64,000 nucleotides of DNA, from NCBI GenBank assembly GCA_965248605.1, contig CBDFJV010000007.1, forward strand, positions 2,604,001 to 2,668,000, written 5' to 3'. The notes below the pieces were generated by a model. The model was not told where the DNA came from, did no database searches, and saw nothing but the letters and a program-made list of their open reading frames with translations. This document shows positions 54,294 to 61,964 of the stretch, one piece after another; the first letter of the stretch is position 1; every line of letters starts with the position of its first letter. The position numbers were made by a program, and so were the translations under genes. The stretch is from CAUZJF01 sp965248605 (GTDB lineage Bacteria > Chloroflexota > Dehalococcoidia > Lucifugimonadales > CAUZJF01).

Positions 54294-54669
54294 ATAAGGT
54301 TCTGCCTTTACGCCTGGCACGGCTCCCTGCCGCGCTCGCCATCGGGGGACGGCCGGTTGTCTGGAGTGCGGCGTCCCTGTCCTGACGGACTTTTCCCGCA
54401 GTGGATAGACGGGTATCCGACGACTCTGCCCTCGCCCTACCGTGGACGGGCAGTCAGCGATTCGACGCGTCAAACAGCAGTTTCTTTCGTAACCGTAGCG
54501 GAACTCTGGCTAGGGGCACGCAGCTTGGTAGGGCTGCTGCCGCCCCGTTGTCGGGAAGGCTTCAAACACGGTTCTGCTTCGGGTCACCGTGCCTGCTTCC
54601 GTAGCCACCGGCCCACTCCTGGCCGGGTTCCAAGTCTGGAACTCTCAACCTATGCGCTTCTTGGCGCAC
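54294..54669 (-). ncRNA. Group II intron 5' fragment (truncated copy 2)
   Basis: On the minus strand it begins GTGCGCCAAGAAGCGCAT, as does the intact copy at 34213. Conserved short stems recur with different loops, for example GTTCC...GGAAC and CACGG...CCGTG. It runs about 376 bases and ends at the IS terminus, lacking domains V and VI. The IS insertion or an IS-mediated deletion removed the 3' half, so it is not self-splicing. Confidence 0.82.
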
Positions 54670-54696
54670 ACCCCCCTTTGGCCTGTGCTGCCAGTC

Positions 54697-54960
54697 TCAT
54701 GATGTCTCTCCTTCCTCATGGTCGGTCGATGTTGATGGGCCGAACTTGCAGGGTTCGGGGCTGCAGAAGTAGCAGTCCCTCCTCGCCCTGGGTGGCGGGA
54801 CGTAGTCCTCGGCGGACAGGGCCTGGAATATCACCTGCACGCCGCAGGAGTTGCAGTGGTAGATCTCTCCCGTATGGACATCCCTGTCCGGCTCCTCTAT
54901 CTGGGCGAACCGCTCCTCGCAGTGGGGGCAGGTGAAGTAGATGGTCTGGGTCGTGGTCAT
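54697..54960 (-). CDS. Small zinc-ribbon protein
   Basis: An 87-residue protein. CPHCEERFAQ and CNSCGVQVIF form one four-Cys ribbon; a further Cys pair is in CYFCSPEPC. AAAGGAGATAAGCC precedes the ATG. It is most downstream in the accessory array. Probably DNA- or protein-binding; not recognised further. Confidence 0.65.
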   Translation of the reverse strand: MTTTQTIYFTCPHCEERFAQIEEPDRDVHTGEIYHCNSCGVQVIFQALSAEDYVPPPRARRDCYFCSPEPCKFGPSTSTDHEEGETS

Positions 54961-54989
54961 GGCTTATCTCCTTTCATTGGCCGCCGCCT

Positions 54990-55388
54990 TCAGGCAGCGA
55001 GCCGGTTATCTGACTTGATACCCACCACCTCTCCGGTGGCGAGACTTCGCTGGTAGCAGAGCACCTGACGGGTGCCCGCAGCCTCTGCACACGCGGTGCA
55101 AAAAGCGGTGACGATCTCGGCCTGTTTCGCCACCGTCACTCGTCTGACCAGCACCGAGCCGTTGTCTGTGCTGGTGTGTCGGTAGAGCATCACCCTGGGG
55201 TCGCGCCTCTCTGCCTCAGTCGCAGGCCGATAGAAACGCGGTTGCGCGGAGGTGCACAGGTGCTGCGTGTGGTCGTGCCGGCAGAAACGGCAGGTCGTTC
55301 CGTCCGGCGAGAAGCGCTGCCAGGCCCTGAAGTTCCGCTCCTGCCGGTGCTTATTCGTGCGTTTTGCTCTCGTCAGGGTGCTATCCAT
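54990..55388 (-). CDS. Hypothetical protein with Cys pairs
   Basis: 132 residues, basic N-terminus (TRAKRTNKHRQERNFRAW). CRFCRHDHTQHLC suggests a zinc-binding finger, and a second CxxC is in AFCTACAEAAG. Its start overlaps the previous gene's end by 8 bases. Not recognised; accessory-element type. Confidence 0.55.
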   Translation of the reverse strand: MDSTLTRAKRTNKHRQERNFRAWQRFSPDGTTCRFCRHDHTQHLCTSAQPRFYRPATEAERRDPRVMLYRHTSTDNGSVLVRRVTVAKQAEIVTAFCTACAEAAGTRQVLCYQRSLATGEVVGIKSDNRLAA

Positions 55389-56040
55389 ACCCTCCTCCGT
55401 TCACTGCTGCCACGATGGGCTCTTCCTCTCCGGGTAGAGTCAGCAGCCCCGAGGCAACGGCCTGGGAGAGGTCCTCCTTGAGGGATTCGGGGTTGGGGTT
55501 GCAGCGGTAGGCGACCACTCCCGCCGATTGGAGCTGGGTGATCTCTTCCTTCTGAAGGCCCCGCCGCCACAGCCAGTCTGCCCAGGAGAGGTGCAACGGC
55601 AGCGGGCTCCTCTTGTCCAGAAAGCGGTAGTGGAGCCTGGGGGCCTCGCCTTCCGTCTGGGCCAGGAGGAGGAAGGTGTCGTGCTCGGAGGCGTACTGCG
55701 CCATCTTCGTGAACACCAGCGCGTGCCAGCCCCCTGATACGGGCAGCTTGGCGATCTTGGTCGTCCAGGTGCCAATTGTTTGGTACGGGATACCGCATCG
55801 CTCATATCCTCCCGAGAGGGCCATCCCATCGGCCCCCTTGATAAGGTGGGCGGCGTCGGGCGGCTGCTTGAGCAGGGAGGCCCAGATAGCCTTCAGCGCC
55901 GTCTGGGAGCCCACCATCGAGACGAACCAGAGGCCGTTGGAGTGGGGGTCGCGGGCGAAGGCGTCGGCGGTTGCCGAAAACCCTCCCGCCGAGATCGTGT
56001 ACAGGTCTTCGGGGTCCAGGGTGTATTCGGTTGCAAGCAT
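55381..56040 (-). CDS. Hypothetical protein
   Basis: 219 residues from ATG after AAAGGAGACACCC. No family recognised. An alpha/beta pattern, with WFVSMVGSQTALKAIWASLL near the start and a Trp-rich stretch (SWADWLWRRGLQKEEI) near residue 155. It is translationally coupled with the next gene by the 8-base overlap. Probably part of the mobile module. Confidence 0.5.
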   Translation of the reverse strand: MLATEYTLDPEDLYTISAGGFSATADAFARDPHSNGLWFVSMVGSQTALKAIWASLLKQPPDAAHLIKGADGMALSGGYERCGIPYQTIGTWTTKIAKLPVSGGWHALVFTKMAQYASEHDTFLLLAQTEGEAPRLHYRFLDKRSPLPLHLSWADWLWRRGLQKEEITQLQSAGVVAYRCNPNPESLKEDLSQAVASGLLTLPGEEEPIVAAVNGGGYG

Positions 56041-56109
56041 GGGTGTCTCCTTTTCGGTTGGTGTGGGTGTCTGGCAGAGGAGGTTCCTCCGTGCGTCCGG
56101 TAGTAGCAG

Positions 56110-56619
56110 TCAGGGTCGGGAGTCGGTGATGAGGCCGCGCTCCTTGAGGCTGACCGCCTTGTCCCCGCCGATGACCAGGTGGTCCAGCAGGGCGATCTCC
56201 AGGAGCTTGCCCGCCTCGATCAGCTTCTTGGTCAGGGCCACGTCAGCCGGGCTCGGTTCGGGGTCGTTCGAGGGATGGTTGTGGATCACGATGATCTTGG
56301 GCACCGCCTCAATGACAGCGGGCCGGAACACCTCTGCCGGTCTGACGGTGATGGAGCTCACGTCCCCCTGGTAGATCACCCGCTGGCCCACGATCCGGGT
56401 CTTTGTGTCCAGCAGGAGGACCCGGAACTGCTCCTGTGCGAGGTGGGCCATCTCCGGGGCTAGCAGCAGCCGCACCGCCTCGGGCGAATAGACCGCCGGA
56501 GGGTCGGCGGGGCGCGGTGGATGGGTCTCCACCCCGTAGCGCACGGCCAGCTCCCCCAGGATGCTGACGTTGCGCCGGAGGGTCTCTAGCAGTGTGTCGT
56601 TGTGCTGTGCATTGGTCAT
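56110..56619 (-). CDS. RadC-like JAB/MPN metalloprotein
   Basis: A 169-residue protein. The JAMM metal motif is IIVIHNHPSNDPEPSPAD (His-x-His...Asp), preceded by the Glu-bearing segment QEQFRVLLLDTKTRIVG. Stand-alone RadC domains are common on plasmids, integrative elements and phages, often next to recombination genes. Activity unproven in the family. It stands upstream of the Cys-rich proteins and downstream of SSB. Confidence 0.85.
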   Translation of the reverse strand: MTNAQHNDTLLETLRRNVSILGELAVRYGVETHPPRPADPPAVYSPEAVRLLLAPEMAHLAQEQFRVLLLDTKTRIVGQRVIYQGDVSSITVRPAEVFRPAVIEAVPKIIVIHNHPSNDPEPSPADVALTKKLIEAGKLLEIALLDHLVIGGDKAVSLKERGLITDSRP

Positions 56620-56658
56620 AGGAACCTCCCCTAGATGTGGATGGTCTGAAACGAGAAG

Positions 56659-56689
56659 CGGGGCCGCCCCGAAAATGGGAGCGGCCCCG
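56659..56689. repeat. Intergenic stem-loop in the accessory array
   Basis: CGGGGCCGC pairs perfectly with GCGGCCCCG around a 13-base loop, between ssb and the radC-like gene. It is one of a set; others are at 57184-57208 and 59544-59577. Confidence 0.7.
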
Positions 56690-56727
56690 TGCTGCGCCTG
56701 CTGGCAGGCGGCCGTATCACGATTGGG

Positions 56728-57123
56728 CTAGAAGGGTGACTTGGCCTTCACCGGCTCCTCGGCGCTGGCAACTGCGGACTCTTCCTCGGAGCTACCCCCG
56801 TTGCGGGAGTCGAGGAATACCACCTCGGAGGCGTGAATCTCGGTGCGGTGCCTGCGCTGGCCGTCCTCGGTCTCATACGAGTTCTGGACCAGCTTGCCTG
56901 CGACGTACAGCCGGTCCCCTTTGGCGACATACTGGTTCACCGCTTCGGCCAGGCCGGACCAGCAGGTGATACTGTGCCAGTCCGTGCTCGTCTCTCCGTT
57001 CTGGCGGTGTCGGTCGGTGGCCAGCCGTAGCTGGGTAATGGCGGTGCCGCTCTGCGTGTATTTCATTTCGGGGTCTGCTCCGACCCGTCCCAGTAGCTCT
57101 ACCTTGTTGATGGTCTTAGCCAT
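56728..57123 (-). CDS. ssb: Single-stranded DNA-binding protein
   Basis: A 131-residue OB-fold protein: INKVELLGRVGADPEMKYTQ, then DWHSITCWSGLAEAVNQYVA and GDRLYVAGKLVQNSYETEDG. The C-terminal tail ends AKSPF, close to the DIPF-like tip used by SSB to recruit partners, but lacks its acidic run. AAAGGAG precedes the ATG. It likely binds ssDNA made during annealase-driven recombination or replication of the element. Accessory copy. Confidence 0.92.
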   Translation of the reverse strand: MAKTINKVELLGRVGADPEMKYTQSGTAITQLRLATDRHRQNGETSTDWHSITCWSGLAEAVNQYVAKGDRLYVAGKLVQNSYETEDGQRRHRTEIHASEVVFLDSRNGGSSEEESAVASAEEPVKAKSPF

Positions 57124-57183
57124 TTCAGTTCTCCTTTGTGTGTGTAGTAGCGCGGCGTTGCCGCACTCGAATGGAAATGCAGC

Positions 57184-57208
57184 GCCGTCCCCTTCGGAAG
57201 GGAACGGC
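57184..57208. repeat. Intergenic stem-loop in the accessory array
   Basis: GCCGT...ACGGC with an inner CCCTT/AAGGG stem, a strong hairpin between ssb and the nuclease gene. Confidence 0.65.
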
Positions 57209-57237
57209 CTTGTCCATGCGCTCCCGTTACGGAGCGT

Positions 57238-58296
57238 CTAGCTCACCCGCACGTACTGAGACACGGCCTCCGTCACAATGTCGACGCGGGTATCCGGGTC
57301 CAGCAGCGCGTTCAGCTTGCGGTAGTCGACCGAGAAGCGCCGGGTCTTGACCAGACTCACCGCCCTTCCCTCGACGCTTGCTTTGGTCATCCCCCGCTGG
57401 CGCATCCACGCCTTGAGGGTATCCAGCGTCCGGCGTTTCGCCTGCTCCGGCTCCCTCAAGGCTTCCTGCGTTTCCAGGTATGCCCGCACCGCCTCCCGGG
57501 CCTCCTCCGCGCTCACCTCCCTTCCTTCTATGTCCGGTGACTCGTCTGTTTCTCCTCTTTCCTCGGCTGCTCCGGGCTGGCACGTGTTCAGGAACGGGCA
57601 GCTCCGGCACTGCCAGCTACCGGCGCGGAAGTCCCGCTCCGGCAGCTCGTCCGGGTCCTGTCCGTGGGCGGCGTAGTGGTCGGCCAGCTCGCCGAGCCGG
57701 AATGTAACGGCCTCCATCGCGTCCTCCACGCGTTCGGCGGGAATCGTCTCCGCATCCCAGGCTCGGCTGCCCGTGTCCATCGTGGCGATCACCACATCGC
57801 GCTTCTCCCCGAATAGCCCGTAGGTGTAGAGAGCGGCCTGGGCGACCGATTCGGGGTGACTCCGCTCTGCGCCAAGGGTCTGCCAGCGCTTGTAGGCTTC
57901 CGGCCCCCTGGTCTTGACCTCGACGATCACCTCCGGCCCTCCGAAGAAGGGGAGGATGCCGGTGGCGTCGGGGTGGCCGGTAACGCGGAGGTTGGGGGTG
58001 ATCTGGGCCGTCACCTCCCTGGGGTTGTTGGGGTCCACCGGGGTCACGTCCCAGCTCGCACGCTCCATCGCCCGCAGCACCACCTGCTCAAGGGCCTGCC
58101 CCGCCTCCATGACGGTCAGGGATTCGTCGCTGGGAGGGTTGGTGGGCTGATGTTCAGTGGCGGCATACCAAAGGGCTCTGCGGCAGCTGCTGGCGGCCGA
58201 TGCCCGCACCACCAGCGCCCCGTCGCCGTCGAAATGGGCTGCCGGTCGTGAGTAGACCTCCGACCGGTCGTTGGTCAGGTCCTCGTTCTGGCTCAT
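57238..58296 (-). CDS. Cas4/RecB-like PD-(D/E)XK nuclease with Fe-S cluster
   Basis: 352 residues from ATG at 58296 with AGGAG 8 bases upstream (an upstream GTG-type extension is less likely). Catalytic motifs: Asp in GHPDATGIL, Glu-x-Lys in VIVEVKTRG, and the Gln-x3-Tyr helix SVAQAALYTYGL. One Cys in SSCRRALWY plus CRSCPFLNTC complete a four-Cys site like the Cas4/AddB Fe-S cluster. A PDDEXK_1-type exonuclease, plausibly the partner of the annealing protein encoded upstream. Cytosolic. Confidence 0.88.
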   Translation of the reverse strand: MSQNEDLTNDRSEVYSRPAAHFDGDGALVVRASAASSCRRALWYAATEHQPTNPPSDESLTVMEAGQALEQVVLRAMERASWDVTPVDPNNPREVTAQITPNLRVTGHPDATGILPFFGGPEVIVEVKTRGPEAYKRWQTLGAERSHPESVAQAALYTYGLFGEKRDVVIATMDTGSRAWDAETIPAERVEDAMEAVTFRLGELADHYAAHGQDPDELPERDFRAGSWQCRSCPFLNTCQPGAAEERGETDESPDIEGREVSAEEAREAVRAYLETQEALREPEQAKRRTLDTLKAWMRQRGMTKASVEGRAVSLVKTRRFSVDYRKLNALLDPDTRVDIVTEAVSQYVRVS

Positions 58297-58388
58297 GGTC
58301 ACTTCTCCTTTGCTCCTGAATATGAAGAGCGGAGCCGCCCCCGTGGAGACAGCCCCGCCTTTGCGAAACGCTCGGTTGTCTGTGCAGC

Positions 58389-58808
58389 TCATGCGGCTGC
58401 CTTAGCTTCGGTTCCTTCTTTCTCTCCTCTCTGCTTCTCCTCTCTCTCCTGCCTGGCCTTGAGGAAGCCCCGCAGGATGTGGGCGATAGCGTCTCCTAAA
58501 CCGAGCACCCATATGCTCGACCCATCCGACAATTGATTGGCGAAGGGCTGCATTTCCTGAATGCCTTGAATCTGCTCCACGATCTCCCCTAGGGGAGTGC
58601 CACGGCGCAGGTGAAGGGAGATGAGTCGGCAGGCCAACTCCGTCACCCCGGAGGTGAACGATCCCGCCTTGCCGATAGAGCCAAAGACCTCGAAGGGCTC
58701 GCCCTCCTCGTCCAGGGACACCGTGACGTACAAGTTGCCATGCTCGGTCTTGAGCTTGGTCGTACTGCTGGGAAGGGTCCTGGGCCTGGGCCGTGTCGCC
58801 GGGGTCAT
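58389..58808 (-). CDS. TSCPD-like (NrdJ C-terminal-type) protein
   Basis: 139 residues. HGNLYVTVSLDEEGEPFEVF, GSIGKAG and ACRLISLHLRRGTPLGEIVE match the TSCPD domain found at the end of B12-dependent ribonucleotide reductase, here free-standing. A charged Lys/Glu tail follows. The start overlaps the end of the next gene (ATGA type). A role in nucleotide supply or regulation is inference only. Confidence 0.75.
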   Translation of the reverse strand: MTPATRPRPRTLPSSTTKLKTEHGNLYVTVSLDEEGEPFEVFGSIGKAGSFTSGVTELACRLISLHLRRGTPLGEIVEQIQGIQEMQPFANQLSDGSSIWVLGLGDAIAHILRGFLKARQEREEKQRGEKEGTEAKAAA

Positions 58809-59125
58809 GGCCCCTCCCCCTTCTCAAGGAGATAGGGAAGCGCTGGGACGTAGCGGTCGAAGAATTTGGCGACCTTGAGGGCACACTCCCGGTCCCTCTT
58901 GTCGCCGATGCCCAGCAGCGTCTGGACGATGACCTCTTCGCAGTCCTCTTCGGCGTAGGCCGGGGTCAGCAGCGTCTCTTGGACGGCAGGGGGAAGGGAG
59001 TCCCACCGCTCCCGGCTCAGCTTCAGCCCGCCGTGACTGGCCGTTTCGATCCGCACCACGCCCTCGGCCAGCGCTACGACGTCCTGGGGAGGTCCCCACG
59101 GGGTATACATAGTGTTCATTTTCAT
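58805..59125 (-). CDS. DUF7007-like small protein
   Basis: 106 residues from ATG at 59125 after AGGAAG. It contains YTPWGPPQDVVALAEGVVRI and TASHGGLKLSRERWDSLP, the core of a short family common on plasmids and phages (named here from memory, so tentative). The C-terminus is a short helix (ALKVAKFFDRYV). It precedes the TSCPD-like gene by overlapping start and stop. Confidence 0.65.
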   Translation of the reverse strand: MKMNTMYTPWGPPQDVVALAEGVVRIETASHGGLKLSRERWDSLPPAVQETLLTPAYAEEDCEEVIVQTLLGIGDKRDRECALKVAKFFDRYVPALPYLLEKGEGP

Positions 59126-59204
59126 GTCGTCTTCCTTTCTGTCCTGTAGTTGAAGGGCGGGGAAGCCTCTGAGGAGACCGCCCCGCTCCATCGCGTATGT
59201 CTTG

Positions 59205-59504
59205 TTGTCTAGGCCGCTCGCCCTGAGTCAGGCCCAGGCGGTTTGCAATGGGGCACCCGACGCCCTGGTGTCCGATCCGACTCTGAATCTCCGGGACGCA
59301 TTCGGTGTGTACCCGCTCGAAGAGGTCGTGGGCCTGCCGGATAACCAGGAGCGCGGAGGGACTGTTCTGCGGTACAGGGAAGGCGTGGCTCACCTGCTCA
59401 ATCGCCTCTTGGAAACGGGCGTTGCCGATGTGGTCCATCTGGAGCCACACCTCCGCAAGGCGCTCCACCACCCGGTCGATGAGGGAAAGGCTCGTCGTCG
59501 TCAT
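59205..59504 (-). CDS. Small hypothetical protein, end uncertain
   Basis: It starts ATG at 59504 after AAGGAGACAACCG and reads MTTTSLSLIDRVVERLAEVW followed by helical sequence to about residue 60. The frame runs on through the next gene (to 58824), which is implausible. A neighbouring frame ends at a TAG near 59210, as other genes of this array do. So a frameshift is likely or the protein is short. Function unknown. Confidence 0.4.
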
Positions 59505-59543
59505 CGGTTGTCTCCTTGTGTGTTGCTCAATTGGCCAAATGAA

Positions 59544-59577
59544 AACGGGGCTGCCCCGGTGTGGAGACAGCCCCGTT
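59544..59577. repeat. Intergenic stem-loop in the accessory array
   Basis: AACGGGGCTG pairs perfectly with CAGCCCCGTT. The loop shares GTGGAGACAG with a similar hairpin at 58325-58358. Confidence 0.7.
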
Positions 59578-59604
59578 ACGTGGGCTCGCTATGGCGCGTT
59601 GGGC

Positions 59605-60357
59605 TCATGCCGCTTCCGCCGCCTCTGCTTCCCGCGTCTGCTGGAGCTTCCGGGTCGCCCCTTGCACGAGCGGCGTCAGCTCCGATGCCGATACCGCCTC
59701 AAGGTCCTTGCCCGTCTTGCCCTTGACCGCAGCCCGCACCTGCTTCTCGTCGAACCCCTGCATCGCCCCCAGGTCGATCAGCGTCGCCCGCAGCGACGGA
59801 GCAAGGGAGTCGGCTGCGCTTTCCTGCTTCGCCGGTTGCCCGGTGGCCGCCTGGTCTCCATAGAGGCAATTCCCGAACTGGTCTCCGAAGCTGCGCAGGG
59901 CTCGTTTGAGACCGTCGGTAACCGACCCTTTACAGGCTGTGTCGTGACCCTCCGCCGTCTCCTCCGCCACGGCGTGGAACCCGATGTCTGTGCGGGGCGG
60001 CGCGCCGGGGACGGTGACCCGCACGGGAGCGCTGTAGGCGCGGATGCGGCTGATCTCGCCCGTCTTGGGGTCGACCTGCTCGATCTCTCGCAGGGTCACG
60101 TCGCCCACCACTTCATATCCCCAACCCGCGAAACCGAAGATCCGGTTCGCCTGGTCGATGACGGTGTGTCCCTCGATGTACTGGTATGTGCGCCCGGCCC
60201 GGCCCTTGCGCTGGGAGACCAGGCTCGGGTCGAGGGGCTTCTCCAGCTCGCTCACCACCCTTGGGGACAGGCTGTCCCAGAGCAGGTCGTGCTCCGGAGT
60301 GATGGCAGCGTCCGGGTGGACGCCGTTGCTTCCGTTCTTTGTCGCTGCGTTCGTCAT
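59605..60357 (-). CDS. Rad52-family single-strand annealing protein
   Basis: 250 residues from ATG at 60357 with AAAGGAG 7 bases upstream. The Rad52/22 core is seen in KGRAGRTYQYIEGHTVIDQA, FGFAGWGYEVVGD and SVTDGLKRALRSFGDQFGN. The C-terminal tail is Ala/Glu-rich. Such proteins anneal ssDNA in lambda-Red-type recombination. The adjacent SSB and PD-(D/E)XK nuclease genes complete a recombinase set. Accessory element type. Confidence 0.85.
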   Translation of the reverse strand: MTNAATKNGSNGVHPDAAITPEHDLLWDSLSPRVVSELEKPLDPSLVSQRKGRAGRTYQYIEGHTVIDQANRIFGFAGWGYEVVGDVTLREIEQVDPKTGEISRIRAYSAPVRVTVPGAPPRTDIGFHAVAEETAEGHDTACKGSVTDGLKRALRSFGDQFGNCLYGDQAATGQPAKQESAADSLAPSLRATLIDLGAMQGFDEKQVRAAVKGKTGKDLEAVSASELTPLVQGATRKLQQTREAEAAEAA

Positions 60358-60587
60358 TGTGCTTCTCCTTTGTGATGTCTGTGATGTGCAGACTGCTCTT
60401 TCTCTAGTCGGTGCAGGGTTCCCCGATGGGAAGCCCGTAGGCGGGGCAAGCCCCGTCATTCATTGGGCATAGCGCCTCCTTGGGTAATGCTGTGGGGTTT
60501 TGATGGCGCAGGGCACAGAGCCTGCAAGACGGTGGGCTGGCGTGGGCACAAGAGCGGGCGGGAAGCCCGTGTGGAAGGGGGACTGTG
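60358..60587. other. Gap between annealase and primase genes
   Basis: 230 bases with no convincing gene; a weak GGGGC-AA-GCCCC hairpin near 60440. No origin-like iterons were seen. Confidence 0.4.
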
Positions 60588-61646
60588 CTACCTAGCGGTG
60601 CGGGCCGCCCTGGCAAGCAAGCCCAGGAAGATCGCCCGCCCGTGGGGATGCGTGGCAAGCTCCGCCACGTCCGTGACCCCTTCAAGCAAGCGCACCGTGG
60701 CGGCCCGCCGTCCAAGCAAGCTCTCAAGCCGCTCGGCGGCCTCGCGGCCCGCGTCGTCTGAGTCGAAGGCGAGGAACACGCGGGAGCAGCCACGCAAGCT
60801 AGCCGCCACCCGCTCCATGCCCTGGGTCCCCAGGGCTGCGCAAGCGGGCAAGCCCCATTGGACAAGGGCAAGCCAGTCGAACACCCCTTCGGTAAGGACC
60901 ACCCAAGACGGGTTTGCGCCAAGCCGCCCAAGTCCAAGCACCGGCTTGGGTCCGGGCAGCGCCTGAAACCTCGGCGACCGCTCCGGGTCAATGGCCCGTC
61001 CCCCAAGCCAGCGGACACGTCCCGAGGCCAGGTCGGGAACCACCACCATCCCTGCGAACCGCTCTCCCCGCTCGGTGAACAGGCCCGAGGCCCGTATCCG
61101 CTCGCCGCCGAATCCGTAGGCCTCAAGGTATCGGCGCAGCCCGTCCCCCGGTGCGTAGCCAAGACCCAGGCGGCAGGCGGTATCGAAGCTGATGCCCCTG
61201 GAGCCCAGATACTCACGCGCCTCGGCGCTCTGGAGCATCGACCGGAGGTAGAACCTCGTTGCCGTCGACAGCGCCGCCGGATCCCGCTGGGGAACCACGG
61301 GAGCAGCGGTACGCCGTGGCGCGGCCTGCGTCCTCGACTGGACGACTGGGCTGGCTCCCAGCCCAGTCCCACCACCCAGCCTCTGTATCGCCTCGGGCAG
61401 GGTGAGGCCCTCGGCCCGCTGGATAAAGTCCAGCACGTCCCCACCAACTCCACAGCCGAAGCAGTAAAACCTGGACGTGTCGGCGTACACCGTAAAGCTG
61501 CCTTCCGACTCCTGGTGGAAGGGGCAGACGCCCTGTCGGACGCGGCCCCTTCCCCTCAGCTGCACGCCCGCAGCCTCCACCACGTCGGCCAGGGAATGGC
61601 GGCTCTTGAGCGCCTCCAGGTCAACCTGTGTGTTGGCTACGACCAT
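60588..61646 (-). CDS. DnaG-type primase (CHC2 zinc finger plus Toprim)
   Basis: 352 residues from ATG at 61646 with AAAGGAGG 8 bases upstream. Zinc ribbon CPFHQESEGSFTVY... RFYCFGCGVGGDVLDF (Cys-His...Cys-Cys). The Toprim core has the catalytic Glu in VVLTEGVFDWLAL and Asp-x-Asp in LAFDSDDAGREA. It lacks the C-terminal helicase-binding domain, as in phage and plasmid primases of about 350 residues. It would synthesise RNA primers for the mobile element. Confidence 0.9.
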   Translation of the reverse strand: MVVANTQVDLEALKSRHSLADVVEAAGVQLRGRGRVRQGVCPFHQESEGSFTVYADTSRFYCFGCGVGGDVLDFIQRAEGLTLPEAIQRLGGGTGLGASPVVQSRTQAAPRRTAAPVVPQRDPAALSTATRFYLRSMLQSAEAREYLGSRGISFDTACRLGLGYAPGDGLRRYLEAYGFGGERIRASGLFTERGERFAGMVVVPDLASGRVRWLGGRAIDPERSPRFQALPGPKPVLGLGRLGANPSWVVLTEGVFDWLALVQWGLPACAALGTQGMERVAASLRGCSRVFLAFDSDDAGREAAERLESLLGRRAATVRLLEGVTDVAELATHPHGRAIFLGLLARAARTAR

Positions 61647-61931
61647 GACCCACCTCCTTTCAGGGGCTTCAGGCCCCGCAGGCTCCTCGCGGAGACCACC
61701 TTGCCCAGCTGCCACACCATCCCCAGCACGGCCAGGACTTTCACGGTCCCGTCGCCGTGGGGAGCGAGCGCCGCAGCCCTGCCAGCGCCCTGGCTGTACA
61801 CCAGGGTCTCGCTTTGCCCGAACCGTCGTCGCACCAGGTCCTGCCACTCGGCGTAGGCCCAACGCGTCTCGTTTGGGGCGGTCTTGTCCGGTTCGACGCC
61901 GGCAAACACCGCCAGCGCTCCGTCCAGGTCG
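61637..61931 (-). pseudogene. Truncated accessory-element gene at the IS remnant
   Basis: The C-terminal about 100 residues read PNETRWAYAEWQDLVRRRFG and SLRGLKPLKGGGSWS. The N-terminus is cut off by the IS remnant beginning at 61932, and the apparent start at 61978 lies in IS and neighbouring sequence. It overlaps the primase start by 10 bases. No family identified. It marks the broken right edge of the accessory array. Confidence 0.55.
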
Positions 61932-61964
61932 ACCGACGGACAGGGATGGACGACGTGAGGACAG
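61932..61964 (+). repeat. 33-bp remnant of the IS1380-type left end
   Basis: Identical to 10906-10938 of copy 1 and the matching part of copy 2 (ACCGACGGACAGGG...GTGAGGACAG), in the same orientation. The outermost 9 bases of the IS end are missing. It is the right boundary of the accessory segment, in direct orientation to the left end of copy 2 (52576). Confidence 0.88.

Noticed and set aside
56640..60460. Integron cassette array: each gene followed by a hairpin that might be an attC site
   Set aside because: No integrase, no paired R'/R'' core sites of GTTRRRY type in symmetrical position, and several genes overlap or share starts.
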